64,000 nt of DNA from Deltaproteobacteria bacterium (GCA_026388415.1 JAPLJV010000008.1:31928-95927), one strand, 5' to 3'; shown: positions 7,946 to 17,240, counted from the stretch's first letter. The notes: generated by a model from the sequence alone, not told the origin. Translations and numbers: made by a program.

Positions 7946-9633
7946 GGTTCTTTCCTCTCTTTCGGCAGGGAAAAGCTGAACGTGCTTCCCGCACCCCATT
8001 CGCTTGTCACCCGGATTTGCCCTCCCATGAGTTCTACGAGCCTTTTACTGATGGATAGGCCCAGACCCGTCCCTTCATATTTCCGGGTCATTCCCGAATC
8101 GATCTGCCTGAAGGCCCGAAAAAGGGTTTCTAAGTCTTCTGTCTTGATGCCGATGCCCGTATCCACAACCCTTATCGTTACGTTGTCCGCTTCCGGTTTG
8201 CATTCTATTTTCACCGAACCTTTTTCCGTAAACTTTACGGCATTGCTGATCAGATTCAGAAGAATCTGCTCAACGCGCCTTCGGTCGCTGTTTATGGTTT
8301 CAATTTCGGGAGAGACTGCATAGGTGAGTTCAAGACCCTTTTTGCCGGTAAGCGGACGCGCACTCTCCACAGCCTTTTCCATCATGGAACGAAGGTCAAA
8401 GTTTTCATAGGCGATCTGCAACTGTCCTGCTTCGATCTTTGATAAGTCGAGAACATCATTGATTAACGAAAGCAGGTGTTGTGCACTGCCGCGCACCATG
8501 TTCAGTTGTTTTTTCTGCTCGTCATTTAAAGGTCCGACAATCCCCTGCAGAATGATGCCGGTGAACCCGATGATCGAGTTCAGCGGCGTTCGCAGTTCGT
8601 GCGACATCGTCGCCAGGAAGGCTGATTTAATCCGGTCGGCGTCCTGAGCTTTTTCCATCGCATTTGCCAATTCGGCCGTGCGCAGTTTGATGCGCTGTTC
8701 CATTTCCTGGTTGATTTGCCTAAGTTCCAAGGTGCGCGCATTCACCTGAACCTTTAACAGAACACCGGCAACCAGACTAATGAGCAGCGCAAGGCCAGCA
8801 ATGAGCGCCAGGGTCTTCATCCATGCCGGAAGTTTAAATACGGTTTTTTCGGTTGTCCACCGCTTCAATGACTCGTAATATAGTGACTGAGAATCATTCT
8901 TTAGTTCCAGCAGGTGTTTATCAATGGTTTTCAACAGTTCATCCGGAGCCCCCCGGGGCGCTGCAAAAAAAAGTTGAGTTGGATGGAATATAACCGCTGT
9001 CTCTTCCAGCCCCATCTTATGTGCATGCACCAACCCGTAGAAACGATTGGTAATGGCGGCGTCGGCCTCCCCTCTGGCAACCACCTCGAAGGCCTGTTTG
9101 TAATCCGGCAGCGAAATGAGGGTGATTTTAAATCTGAAGTTTTCAGCGAGCTGCCTGAAAGCCTCCTGTTGAACCGAACGTTCCAGAACAACTATTCTTT
9201 TCCCATCCAAATCTACTATCGAACGGATTTGCTTGTCTTTGCTGGCATATACCTGAAACCAGTCGGACAGGACCGGTTCCTTGTGAAAGGAGAATACTTT
9301 TTCGCGCTCCAGGGAATATGCCACATCGGGCATCAAGTCTATCTCGCCTTTGGACAGGCGATCCAATCCCTCCCCCCACGTGCCGGGCACATAGCGCAAG
9401 GTCCATCCTTCGCTTTTAGCGATGTGCTCGATGATATCAATGAAGATGCCTGCGGGTTTGCCGGGCTCGGGAATAAACACCTTGGGAGCGTTTTCATAAA
9501 CGCCCACACGCACGATGCGATCTTTGCCGGCCGCCGATGAATTGTCAGGATAAATCGGTATCAAAAGAACCAGAAGCGGGCATAAAATCAGCCATCCGTA
9601 ATAAAGGACAAACAATTTTGTCTTGAGTTTCAT
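7942..9633 (-). CDS. Sensor histidine kinase with periplasmic SBP_bac_3 domain
   Basis: 563 residues, beginning MKLKTKLFVLYYG. A signal/TM segment is followed by a periplasmic solute-binding type 3 domain (about 35-245, RVGVYENAPKVF ... DLMPDVAYS), a second TM helix (TLALIAGLALLISLVAG), a coiled coil, HisKA (FLATMSHELRTPLNSIIGF) and HATPase with N box LLNLISNAVKF and G boxes DTGIGI and GTGLGLS. This is the EvgS/BvgS-like layout but without attached receivers; the receiver is the next, overlapping gene. The ATG at 9633 has GAGGG upstream. A longer TTG reading to 9690 would overlap the preceding HD-GYP stop. The ligand is unknown, probably a small solute. Confidence 0.9.
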   Translation of the reverse strand: MKLKTKLFVLYYGWLILCPLLVLLIPIYPDNSSAAGKDRIVRVGVYENAPKVFIPEPGKPAGIFIDIIEHIAKSEGWTLRYVPGTWGEGLDRLSKGEIDLMPDVAYSLEREKVFSFHKEPVLSDWFQVYASKDKQIRSIVDLDGKRIVVLERSVQQEAFRQLAENFRFKITLISLPDYKQAFEVVARGEADAAITNRFYGLVHAHKMGLEETAVIFHPTQLFFAAPRGAPDELLKTIDKHLLELKNDSQSLYYESLKRWTTEKTVFKLPAWMKTLALIAGLALLISLVAGVLLKVQVNARTLELRQINQEMEQRIKLRTAELANAMEKAQDADRIKSAFLATMSHELRTPLNSIIGFTGIILQGIVGPLNDEQKKQLNMVRGSAQHLLSLINDVLDLSKIEAGQLQIAYENFDLRSMMEKAVESARPLTGKKGLELTYAVSPEIETINSDRRRVEQILLNLISNAVKFTEKGSVKIECKPEADNVTIRVVDTGIGIKTEDLETLFRAFRQIDSGMTRKYEGTGLGLSISKRLVELMGGQIRVTSEWGAGSTFSFSLPKERKEP

Positions 9634-9686
9634 TTTCGACTTACCCTCAGTCAGTTCAGAATTGCAGCGAGGATTACTGTTTGGAA

Positions 9687-11834
9687 TCAAGCCCTTTCAA
9701 GCTGAAAACCTTTCTCCCGGAATAATCTTAGGCAGGCATCTGCCGCATTTGCGTCATAAAACGTCCCTTTATTGTTCTCAATCTCTTCAAGTGCCGCATT
9801 TAATCCTAATGCGGGACGATAGGGCCGGTGGGAGGCCATGGATTCCACGACATCGGAGATAGCCATGATGCGGGCCTCCATGAGAATGTCATCCCCTTTT
9901 AGATTTCTTGGATATCCCGATCCATCCATGCGTTCATGGTGCTGGTAGACTATCTCTGCCAGGGGCCAGGGAGATTCTACATCCTTCAGCATCTCGTATC
10001 CTGTTTGGGCATGTTCTTTAATTAGGGAAAACTCAATGTTTGTCAGCTTAGTGGGTTTGGACAATATCTCCGCGGGGATGGATAATTTTCCGATGTCATG
10101 GATGGAACCTGCCATCCGGATTCCATCGATTTTCTCCTGAGGCAATCCCATCTCCGTGCCGATGGCACGGGCAAGGTCCGCAGACCGGATCTGGTGACCG
10201 GCCGTATAGGGATCTCTGGTCTCCACGGCCGACACCATGACCTGAATGGTTGTCCCGATGGCTTTATGCAGGCGCTCCAGGGCCCCACGCAGCGACTTCT
10301 CTGCAACGTCTCTTTGGATAACCAGAGCAACGGTGCTACTGAGTCCATCCAGCATTGCATCTTCTGAGGATAGTATCGGGTGTTTTGCGAAGAGGGCCAG
10401 AACCCCCATTGTCTTTCCACCGGGAACGCGTAGCTGGTATCCTACGAACGACACGAGTCCGAGTTCGCGTGCCCATTCGCGGTTGTGAACCCGAGGATCA
10501 TTCTGTACGTCGTTTGTGAGGAAACTGTGATCATCCTCTGACGCGATGTGTCCGATCTTGTAGCAACCGAAAGGAACGCGGCGGTGAATCTTGCCGTCTG
10601 TATGTATGTAGCGGCCAGAACTCGCCAACAAATGCAGACACCGGTCTCGGAAACGGCAGATATGCGGTCCTTCATTCACTTCGGCATGGACGCAGCCCTG
10701 CTCGCAAAGATCACCGGGCTGAATCAGCCAGATTCTACAAAAATCAGTATCGAAGAGACTGACAACGCTGTCAGTTATAACTCTGAGTTTTTCTTCAAGC
10801 GTAGCCGGTGCAAGAAGCGACTGTTGGAGTAGGTTGACACCCTGCTGCAACACCAGCATTTTTTCGCGTCCCTCCTCCGCCTGCTTTTTTTCGTTAATGT
10901 CACGGAAGATGCCAATAAGATAAGGCATTCCCCCGATGGTAATGTTGGCAGCGCCTATATCGGCATAGAAGATTGACCCGTCTTTTCTCAATGACGGCAA
11001 GCTTTCGGCAAGAACTTTCTCCCCTTTTATCATTTTTCCAAATTCATCTTGAACACGGGAGATATCCTCCTTTGGGTGGATATCATAGATGGTAAGACTT
11101 TCGATCTCTGCTTTTGTATACCCCAGCATGGAACATATCGCAGTGTTACCCTGAAGAAATTTTTTGGTTATAGGATCAGCAATCAGAATCCCGTCACTGG
11201 CTCTATCAAAAATTGTCTTGAATTTTTCCTCACTCTTCAGAAGCGCATCCTCCGTCCGCTCACGCAGCAGTCGTTTGACCATCAGCACTCCCAGCAAGGC
11301 GGCTCCCAGTGGATAGATCACCAGGACCGGTAATGCGATATTTGAAAGTACCCGCAGGGCTGTCGCCCAGGGCAGCGAGAACATCAGGCCCAGCATGGTC
11401 AAATGAATCACCATGCCGAAAAGGTAGAGCTCTTGCCAGGAAATTTCGGCCAGGGGACGGCGGCGAAAGTGACGCCAGGCGATCCCGGTCGCCCCTGAAG
11501 CGAGGATCACAGCGATACCGGTCCAGGCTCCTGTTCCTCCCTGATAGAAACGAAACGCTGCGGTCATTGCCATCGCTATTGTGGTGGGGAAAAAACCGAA
11601 AAAGAGTCCGGATATGCCAAGCAATATCGAACGTGTATCAAATACGATGCCCGGCCCGAATGCCCAAGGCGTCAGCATGACGGTGATGCCGATGGCGCCG
11701 AGAGCGAGACCGACAAGCGCTTTCCAGAACGAAGATTGCCCTACACGCCACTGGCTCGCGGCCACGTCAAAGAGGAAAGCCACTGCCAGCAAGAAAGTGG
11801 CATTCTGAACCAAGCCGAGAAAGGATGCATTCAT
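9687..11834 (-). CDS. 5TM (LytS-like) / PAS / GAF / HD-GYP membrane protein
   Basis: 715 residues. The N-terminus holds 5-6 hydrophobic segments (to about 195) resembling the 5TMR-LYT sensor module of LytS-type proteins. A PAS domain follows (about 205-325), then a GAF-type domain with several Cys and His (about 335-520), and an HD-GYP domain with HDIGK and HHERMDGSGYP (about 525-715). Predicted role: membrane-linked c-di-GMP phosphodiesterase. The C-terminal ~190 residues are nearly the same as those of the 1010-residue protein at 99-3131, a recent duplication or gene conversion. The start is ATG at 11834 with only a weak, distant GGGAG, so the start is less sure. Confidence 0.87.
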   Translation of the reverse strand: MNASFLGLVQNATFLLAVAFLFDVAASQWRVGQSSFWKALVGLALGAIGITVMLTPWAFGPGIVFDTRSILLGISGLFFGFFPTTIAMAMTAAFRFYQGGTGAWTGIAVILASGATGIAWRHFRRRPLAEISWQELYLFGMVIHLTMLGLMFSLPWATALRVLSNIALPVLVIYPLGAALLGVLMVKRLLRERTEDALLKSEEKFKTIFDRASDGILIADPITKKFLQGNTAICSMLGYTKAEIESLTIYDIHPKEDISRVQDEFGKMIKGEKVLAESLPSLRKDGSIFYADIGAANITIGGMPYLIGIFRDINEKKQAEEGREKMLVLQQGVNLLQQSLLAPATLEEKLRVITDSVVSLFDTDFCRIWLIQPGDLCEQGCVHAEVNEGPHICRFRDRCLHLLASSGRYIHTDGKIHRRVPFGCYKIGHIASEDDHSFLTNDVQNDPRVHNREWARELGLVSFVGYQLRVPGGKTMGVLALFAKHPILSSEDAMLDGLSSTVALVIQRDVAEKSLRGALERLHKAIGTTIQVMVSAVETRDPYTAGHQIRSADLARAIGTEMGLPQEKIDGIRMAGSIHDIGKLSIPAEILSKPTKLTNIEFSLIKEHAQTGYEMLKDVESPWPLAEIVYQHHERMDGSGYPRNLKGDDILMEARIMAISDVVESMASHRPYRPALGLNAALEEIENNKGTFYDANAADACLRLFREKGFQLERA

Positions 11835-12434
11835 ACTGTATCTACTTGCTCCCGTCTTATTACGCGTCGGTGTAACGGCTCACGAATAGCGGGTTCTACC
11901 AACATACCCCCCCAAGGCTAAAGAGGGTATTACTCAAACCGGCATCCCTTTTCCCTTTTTTGATTTTGAGTCGAGTAGACCGGTTTCTCCCGGGATCTCA
12001 CTAAAACACAAAACCCCGCACTCTTCTCAGTAACGGGGTCTCGGCAATCAGTCCATGGCACCCTCCGCGGGGTTATGGCTATAAATCACTCAATAGATTA
12101 ACTCATGAATCAACCAATACTCCAAAATATTTCAGATTTCAAGGTAATTTTGATGTTTACTGAGAAATAAGACGGACTGGAAGATCATCATTCCCATCTG
12201 TAATCAATGGGCCTGATAGTGATAAAATGCGAATAATAATAGGCTACAAACAATAATGGCTTCATCAAATATACTTGTAAACAGGAATAATAAAAAATGC
12301 CGAATACACTCTATAAAACAAGCATATACGGCTTTCTCCGGCGAGAGCTTATTTACTGCTCCAGTGATTGGCCGAAAGCCGCTATCCATGATATGATTAA
12401 AAATGACCCTGACTGGAAAGAAATGAAATAGATA
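11835..12434. other. Intergenic region with inverted repeats, no confident gene
   Basis: 600 bp without a convincing gene. Near 11925-12000 one strand carries ACTCAAACCGG and, about 40 bp on, TTTGAGT and CCGGTTT, which allow competing hairpins. Near 12012-12075 AACCCCGC can pair with a close CGGGGT or a farther GCGGGGTT. These lie in the leader side of the HD-GYP gene at 9687-11834. A 44-codon plus-strand frame at 12297-12431 ends just before the nuclease fossil; it has no recognised family. Confidence 0.5.
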
Positions 12435-12518
12435 ATGCTAAGAAACACGTTTTGTCATATCCAGAGAATAGGAACCATTACCGAAGAGAAACTATGGGAC
12501 GCCGTTATACATGATTAG
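12435..12518 (+). pseudogene. Truncated copy of the N-terminus of the RNase H-like nuclease gene
   Basis: Reads MLRNTFCHIQRIGTITEEKL and seven more residues, then an in-frame TAG. It matches the first 27 residues of the intact nuclease at 14318-15061 (MLKNTFCHLPKIGPVTESKL) in the same orientation 1.9 kb away, and the DNA match continues slightly past the stop. No catalytic domain follows; YjbQ begins 68 bp on. It is best read as a decayed partial duplicate. Confidence 0.75.
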
Positions 12519-12585
12519 GACTAATTCCATTTAGAGATGACCAGTTTACCTGATGAAAGACCATTAATAATCCGGAGGAATTTGT

Positions 12586-12987
12586 ATGAAGACAACAGAA
12601 ACCCTTTCTATATCAACGGTCAGGCGTACCCAATTTGTTTCCATCACATCTAAAATTACCGAAGTCATTGCAAGTAAAGGATTTCAGGATGGTGTCTTAA
12701 CAATATTTGTGCCGCATACCACCGCAGGAGTGACAATCAATGAGAACGCCGATCCTGATGTAGCAAGGGATATGGAATTGTTCAGTGACCAACTGGTCCC
12801 TCAGAGCAATCGATTCCGACACAGCGAAGGAAACTCTGACGCACACATCAAGTCCAGTTTGTATGGGTCTTCTGTACAGGTAATCATCCGTAATGGTAAA
12901 ATGTGGTTGGGAACCTGGCAGGAAATATATTTCTGTGAATTTGATGGACCGCGTCAGCGGGAAATATATTTGGCCTTTACATCTTGA
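12586..12987 (+). CDS. YjbQ/UPF0047 family protein
   Basis: 133 residues, full length for the YjbQ (UPF0047) family, a small beta-rich trimer-forming enzyme group annotated as having secondary thiamine-phosphate synthase activity. Family marks seen are FVPHTTAGVTINENADPDV near residues 45-62, the conserved HxKSSL-type segment (HIKSSLYG) and GTWQEIYFCEFDGPR near the end. ATG with CGGAGGAATTTGT upstream. It stands alone between a nuclease fossil and minus-strand hypotheticals. The physiological role in the family is not settled. Confidence 0.92.
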   Translation: MKTTETLSISTVRRTQFVSITSKITEVIASKGFQDGVLTIFVPHTTAGVTINENADPDVARDMELFSDQLVPQSNRFRHSEGNSDAHIKSSLYGSSVQVIIRNGKMWLGTWQEIYFCEFDGPRQREIYLAFTS

Positions 12988-13060
12988 TTTGACTCAGATC
13001 AGTTATATCAGAGACAGACCGGTTCAGACCTTCCCTATAGTGAGTCAGTAGGAAATCTTT

Positions 13061-13384
13061 TCAAACGAATATATTGGGAGGGTAAATGACTGTTCCTTTG
13101 CCAGTCATCTGATACTCGAGTTCGGCATGGTCTGCAAATGCTGATCTCCCTTGGGAATTGGCGAGAAATCCGTGCGAGTGGCACCAATCAGTAAATGTTT
13201 CCGGATCGATGTCTGCGCGAATAGCGATATTGCCAGTACCCTCAATCTCTTCGCATTGCCTTTGGACAAGAGCTTTCCAGTCTTCAAAAGTATCGGGCAT
13301 ATTTTTAGCGTCGGTAAATATCGCAAGCGCTTTGCGGTAAGTTAACTCGTCATTAAACCAAGCAACTCCTATGACCTTGCTCAT
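13061..13384 (-). CDS. Hypothetical protein, 107 residues
   Basis: Begins MSKVIGVAWFNDELTYRKAL with AAGGAGTG well placed before the ATG; a longer reading to 13435 lacks that support. It is soluble and acidic, with no signal peptide or membrane segment. The family is not recognised. The middle (WKALVQRQCEEIEGTGNIAI) followed by DPETFTDWCHSHG suggests a small alpha/beta fold. It is the second gene of a minus-strand pair; the neighbour ends 60 bp upstream. Confidence 0.65.
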   Translation of the reverse strand: MSKVIGVAWFNDELTYRKALAIFTDAKNMPDTFEDWKALVQRQCEEIEGTGNIAIRADIDPETFTDWCHSHGFLANSQGRSAFADHAELEYQMTGKGTVIYPPNIFV

Positions 13385-13444
13385 TCTGACACTCCTTTCG
13401 TTTATTGGGGAACAGTGACCGTGACATTGGCGCAAAACAATAAC

Positions 13445-13960
13445 CTAATGATAACCGCAGCTATTATACCTACCGGATTCAATATATCTCATTCCGCGAT
13501 CAGCTAATTCATTAATCTCCTCTTGGGAGCACCCTACATATTGGCAAATATGACCCATCGCAGGTAACCATCTATTCGTCAAATAGTAACCAATGCTCTC
13601 CGGAAAAACCTCTCGTTTTATTTTATCAGTACTGAATGGTGGTAAGAAGCAATGAACCATATTTTGCAATCCGAGATATTCTTTGGAAAGGAAAAAGAAC
13701 CAGAATGGAAATTCCTCGTCCAGGAGATTGACATATTCCCTAACAGGTTTACTTTTGTAAAGTTCAGAGATATTTTCATTATATCCTTGAAATATTATCT
13801 TAACATTTTCCTTATATACCCTTGATATTTCTGGTGATACCATGAGACTTCTCAGGACATCCAGTGCGGGTTGGATGTTTCTCTCCAGAACCTCTTTCTT
13901 GGATACGACGATGACTAATGGGTTGACAGAATCACTTACTTCTCTGGAAATATCTGACAT
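13445..13960 (-). CDS. Hypothetical protein, 171 residues
   Basis: Begins MSDISREVSDSVNPLVIVVS with GAGGAGAAAAA upstream. No family is recognised. It is soluble, mixed alpha/beta, with an aromatic stretch (DEEFPFWFFFLSKEYLG) in the middle and several Cys and His near the end (CQYVGCSQEE, NSCGYH). It is probably co-transcribed with the 107-residue gene downstream. A + strand frame across the same bases is a shadow. Confidence 0.62.
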   Translation of the reverse strand: MSDISREVSDSVNPLVIVVSKKEVLERNIQPALDVLRSLMVSPEISRVYKENVKIIFQGYNENISELYKSKPVREYVNLLDEEFPFWFFFLSKEYLGLQNMVHCFLPPFSTDKIKREVFPESIGYYLTNRWLPAMGHICQYVGCSQEEINELADRGMRYIESGRYNSCGYH

Positions 13961-13979
13961 TTGTTTTTCTCCTCACTTC

Positions 13980-14204
13980 ATGACCGCCACTGCTGTGCTC
14001 CATTTCTCAGGAACGGGCAACGGTAAGATAATGATCGAGGGACCTGGTGTCAATAAAGACACAGCGGCTCAAATTTTACATGACTCCATGGTTAACGCAG
14101 GAAAGATGTATTTGAAAGACTTACCGGTATTGGTTGACGTGTCAGTAGTAGCGGAGACCTTCTCAACGGTTAGTCGGTGGGAGATCTTCGGGGGTGTACG
14201 ATAA
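13980..14204 (+). pseudogene. Probable fossil of a family A DNA polymerase C-terminus
   Basis: The frame from ATG 13980 to the TAA at 14204 encodes KIMIEGPGVNKDTAAQILHD and then VNAGKMYLKDLPVLVDVSVV. This has the spacing and residues of the last 45 residues of bacterial PolA-type polymerases (a helix after the palm catalytic HDE motif, then a small-residue-rich turn, PV-V-V-V strand). The catalytic palm and fingers are absent, and the ~16 preceding residues and ~12 last residues do not fit. The call rests on pattern memory only. It lies directly upstream of a 3'-5' exonuclease-fold gene. Confidence 0.45.
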
Positions 14205-14317
14205 TATTTAAGTCCAGACCCCAGTATTTTATTTAGCCACGGGATCCTATAAGGGGAAGGGAGAGGTGGTAAAACTCATTTTATGATGATAGAACCCGCC
14301 AGAGAAAGGAGATAACA

Positions 14318-15061
14318 ATGCTAAAGAACACATTTTGTCACCTCCCCAAAATCGGGCCAGTTACGGAATCCAAACTATGGAACGCCGGTATTCATGACTG
14401 GGACCAATTCCTTCAATCACCCAATATACCCTTGTCCAAATCCAGGATAGCGTCCATTTACCACGAGCTCGAAGAATCATCACAACAACTGGTCGCAGGC
14501 AATCCCCATTACTTTGTCCAGCACCTTCCAGTCAATCAATACTGGCGATTATTCCCCCACTTCCGGGATACCATCGCCTATCTTGATATCGAGACCACTG
14601 GGTTGGAAAACTGGTGTAATGAGATAACCACCGTCGCTTTATATGACGGTCATACGGTCCATATCTATGTCAACGGTCAGAACCTCGATGATTTTGTTGA
14701 CGATATTCAGCAATATAAAATCATTGTTTCCTACAACGGACGGTGTTTTGACGTCCCCTTCATCGAACAATTTTTCCGGATCAAGCTTGATCAAGTCCAT
14801 ATTGACCTCAGATTTATTCTAAAAAGTCTCGGATTTTCGGGTGGTTTGAAAGGATGCGAAAGACAACTAGGGATTGATCGCGGTGAACTTAGAGATATTG
14901 ACGGTTATTACGCCGTGATTCTCTGGCAAGAATACAAGAGGACCGGGAACAAGAAATCCTTGGAGATGCTTATTGAATATAACAGCTTGGATGCGCGGAA
15001 TTTGGAAACCTTGATGGAGATGGCGTATCAGAGGAAGCTGAAGGAACTGAGGTTTGGGTAG
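14318..15061 (+). CDS. RNase H-like (DEDD) nuclease, YprB/COG3359 type
   Basis: 247 residues. The N-terminal ~40 residues look like a helix-hairpin-helix (LPKIGPVTESKLWNAGIHDW). The nuclease core from about residue 85 has all DEDD motifs: YLDIETTGL (D, E), IIVSYNGRCFDVPFI (D) and the late YNSLDARNLETL (D). It resembles the RNase_H_2 exonuclease family, which probably processes RNA or DNA 3' ends. ATG with GAAAGGAGATAACA upstream. Its first 27 codons exist as a broken copy at 12435-12518. Context is accessory and fossil-rich. Confidence 0.85.
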   Translation: MLKNTFCHLPKIGPVTESKLWNAGIHDWDQFLQSPNIPLSKSRIASIYHELEESSQQLVAGNPHYFVQHLPVNQYWRLFPHFRDTIAYLDIETTGLENWCNEITTVALYDGHTVHIYVNGQNLDDFVDDIQQYKIIVSYNGRCFDVPFIEQFFRIKLDQVHIDLRFILKSLGFSGGLKGCERQLGIDRGELRDIDGYYAVILWQEYKRTGNKKSLEMLIEYNSLDARNLETLMEMAYQRKLKELRFG

Positions 15062-15065
15062 GGAT

Positions 15066-15326
15066 TTAGCAATCTTTCAGGTTTCCTTCATTCCTGTCAG
15101 GATCCTTAAGGGGTAAATCTTGATAGATGGACATGATTACCTCTTTAAAAGCTTCAGGTGCCATAACTACACCCCAACCCTTTTGGGCTTGATAGATCCC
15201 ATCGTATGCTGAATCGTGATAGCTCCTTATTAGATGGGGAATATCTCGCTCGATAAGAATGGAATCGAGAAATTCAGCTTCAATTTCATTATCCAAAATC
15301 AAAATCTTATTAAACTGCTCCATCAA
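15066..15326 (-). CDS. Hypothetical small protein, possibly DUF2007-like
   Basis: 86 residues, beginning MMEQFNKILILDNEIEAEFL. The opening strand, then an alpha helix with E-AEFLDSILIERDIPHLI, is the pattern of the DUF2007 'putative signal transducing protein' group, in which a short beta-alpha-beta unit ends with an exposed strand. The resemblance is modest. Convergent with the nuclease gene, 4 bp between stops. ATG preceded by GGGAGGCTATTG. Confidence 0.6.
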   Translation of the reverse strand: MMEQFNKILILDNEIEAEFLDSILIERDIPHLIRSYHDSAYDGIYQAQKGWGVVMAPEAFKEVIMSIYQDLPLKDPDRNEGNLKDC

Positions 15327-15875
15327 TAGCCTCCCTTAGATTACCCTTGCTCTACAGTTTCGGCTAACTCAACCAACGATTTGCATATATCATTATTACA
15401 AAATAAATAACATGTTTGATAATCATGGGGTTTAGAAGCGGCAAGATTCAGTGGGTGCAAATAGATCCGGTAGCAGCCGCCAGATCTTGCCGATAGAAGA
15501 TACGTCAACCTCCGTAATCATGATAGGAAAGACCGCATTGGATTTTTTATTTGCAATGGCGGCAGGATTCTGGTAGGATGCGAGTGGAAGCGGTATTACA
15601 TATAGCTTCCTGCAACAAAACGCCGCCCTTGAAGAAAATGCTTGCTTCCAACTGGCAATCCTCATTGCTTTTCCACCTCAAAATCAAAGGACTTGTGATT
15701 GGAATATACCTGTAGTTTTCTATGTTGGCCCGCAATTAGTATATTTAGGGCGGCTATAATCAAAATATTACAGAACTCTCAAATAAGATGTGGTATACTT
15801 TTTAGCGGCAGATGACTGTTATAGCTTCATTACTTGGGTAACTTAAACCAGGGCACTAACGATATTGAGGATACT
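15327..15875. other. Intergenic region, no confident gene
   Basis: About 550 bp, AT-rich at both ends. Two short overlapping minus-strand frames in the middle (15432-15735) have no recognised family and share no ribosome binding site; together they could be a frameshifted remnant. A TTG frame reaching into the downstream iron-sulfur gene starts at 15834. A likely promoter for that gene lies near 15770-15800 (TATACTTTTTA), judged by eye. Confidence 0.4.
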
Positions 15876-17165
15876 ATGACCCATCACCTGGTGCAATCAG
15901 GTTACACAGCTCTTATAGACAGAATAAATCTATTTCCCCAGGGGGCACCCCCATCAGGCACCCTTTATAAAATCCTTAAGATCCTTTTCAGTGAGAAAGA
16001 TGCTGCCCTGGTATCGCTCCTTCCTATAAAACCATTCTCGGTAGAGAAGGCTGCCCGTCTTTGGAAGACCAACACATCAGAAGCTCAGAATATTTTAGAT
16101 AATCTGGCAGACCGGGCCATTCTTCTTGACATGGAGGAAGATGGAAAGCAAACCTATGTTCTTCCACCACCCATGGCCGGTTTTTTTGAGTTTTCTCTCA
16201 TGCGGCTCCGAGGAGATATTGACCAGAAAACATTAAGCGAACTTTTCTATCAGTATCTCAATGTGGAAGATGATTTTATAAGATCCCTCTTCACGGACGG
16301 AGAAACACATTTAGGCCGTATATTTATTCAAGAAAAAGCCCTCTCCGCTGAAACAAGCCTATACGTTCTGGACTATGAAAGAGCCACAGAGGTCATTAAA
16401 ACGGCTTCATGCAGGGGGATAAGTATTTGCTATTGCCGTCACAAAATGCAGCATCTCGATAGGGATTGTAATGCACCGAAGGAGATATGCATGACCTTTA
16501 ACTTGTCTGCGCAGTCTTTGATCAAACATGGTCATGCTCGTCTTGTTAGCGTGGAGGAGTGTCTGGATTTGCTCGATATTGCTTATGAAAATAAGCTGGT
16601 TCAATTTGGTTCAAATGTACGTGAAAAGGTCAATTTTATCTGCAATTGTTGTGGTTGCTGCTGTGAGGCTCTAATCGCAGCAAGACGTTTTGGTCTTCTT
16701 CACCCTGTTCATACAACTAATTTTCTGCCCGAGGTTCAAGTGAGCGATTGCGTGGGTTGTGGTAAGTGTGTCAACATTTGCCCTGTGGAAGCCATGGGCA
16801 TAGTATCAGCCAATGATCCCCGAATGCCTGAAAAGAAAAAGGCCCTATTGAATGAAGAAACATGCCTTGGCTGTGGTTTATGTAAACAGGCCTGCCAGGG
16901 CAATCACATTTCAATGAAATCACGTTTCCAGCGGGTCATAACACCGCTGAATTCGGTTCACCTGGCTGTTGTAATGGCCATTGACAAAGGAAAGCTACAG
17001 AACCTTATTTTCGATAATCAGGCCCTTTTCAGTCACCGAGCCATGGCGGCAATTCTCGGTGTTATTCTTAAACTACCCCCCATTAAACAAGCGATGGCAA
17101 GCCGCCAAATGAAATCGAGATACCTTGAAACTCTGATCAGGAGGACTGATACAATGAAGAAATAG
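15876..17165 (+). CDS. Iron-sulfur protein with N-terminal regulatory-like domain and 2[4Fe-4S] ferredoxin
   Basis: 429 residues from ATG 15876, chosen over TTG 15834 because GAGG lies 5 nt before it. Residues 1-150 are helical and winged-helix-like. Then comes a Cys-rich block: ICYCRHKMQHLDRDC, PKEIC, and FICNCCGCCCEA. A ferredoxin pair follows, CVGCGKCVNICP and CLGCGLCKQAC. At least four Cys clusters could hold Fe-S centres. There is no membrane segment. This domain order occurs in anaerobes among uncharacterised 4Fe-4S proteins; the reaction is unknown. Upstream is non-coding; downstream by 75 bp is the haem-sensor GGDEF gene, in the same direction, so a redox-to-signal link is possible (inference). 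Confidence 0.8.
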   Translation: MTHHLVQSGYTALIDRINLFPQGAPPSGTLYKILKILFSEKDAALVSLLPIKPFSVEKAARLWKTNTSEAQNILDNLADRAILLDMEEDGKQTYVLPPPMAGFFEFSLMRLRGDIDQKTLSELFYQYLNVEDDFIRSLFTDGETHLGRIFIQEKALSAETSLYVLDYERATEVIKTASCRGISICYCRHKMQHLDRDCNAPKEICMTFNLSAQSLIKHGHARLVSVEECLDLLDIAYENKLVQFGSNVREKVNFICNCCGCCCEALIAARRFGLLHPVHTTNFLPEVQVSDCVGCGKCVNICPVEAMGIVSANDPRMPEKKKALLNEETCLGCGLCKQACQGNHISMKSRFQRVITPLNSVHLAVVMAIDKGKLQNLIFDNQALFSHRAMAAILGVILKLPPIKQAMASRQMKSRYLETLIRRTDTMKK

Positions 17166-17240
17166 ATCAGATAAGTGATCATTTACTTTTTCCTGAAATG
17201 TAGTATCTGGTAATTTTAACAGGCAATCAAGGGCACGGAT

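Noticed and set aside
11835..12100. c-di-GMP (GEMM) riboswitch before the HD-GYP gene
   Set aside because: The conserved GGCAAACC and ACGCAAAGCC segments of GEMM-I were not found on either strand.
12204..12389. Minus-strand 61-codon frame
   Set aside because: No ribosome binding site or family; it overlaps a plus-strand frame next to the nuclease fossil.
15432..15735. Two overlapping minus-strand frames between the DUF2007-like and Fe-S genes
   Set aside because: Different frames, no start support, no recognised family; kept only as a note on the intergenic region.
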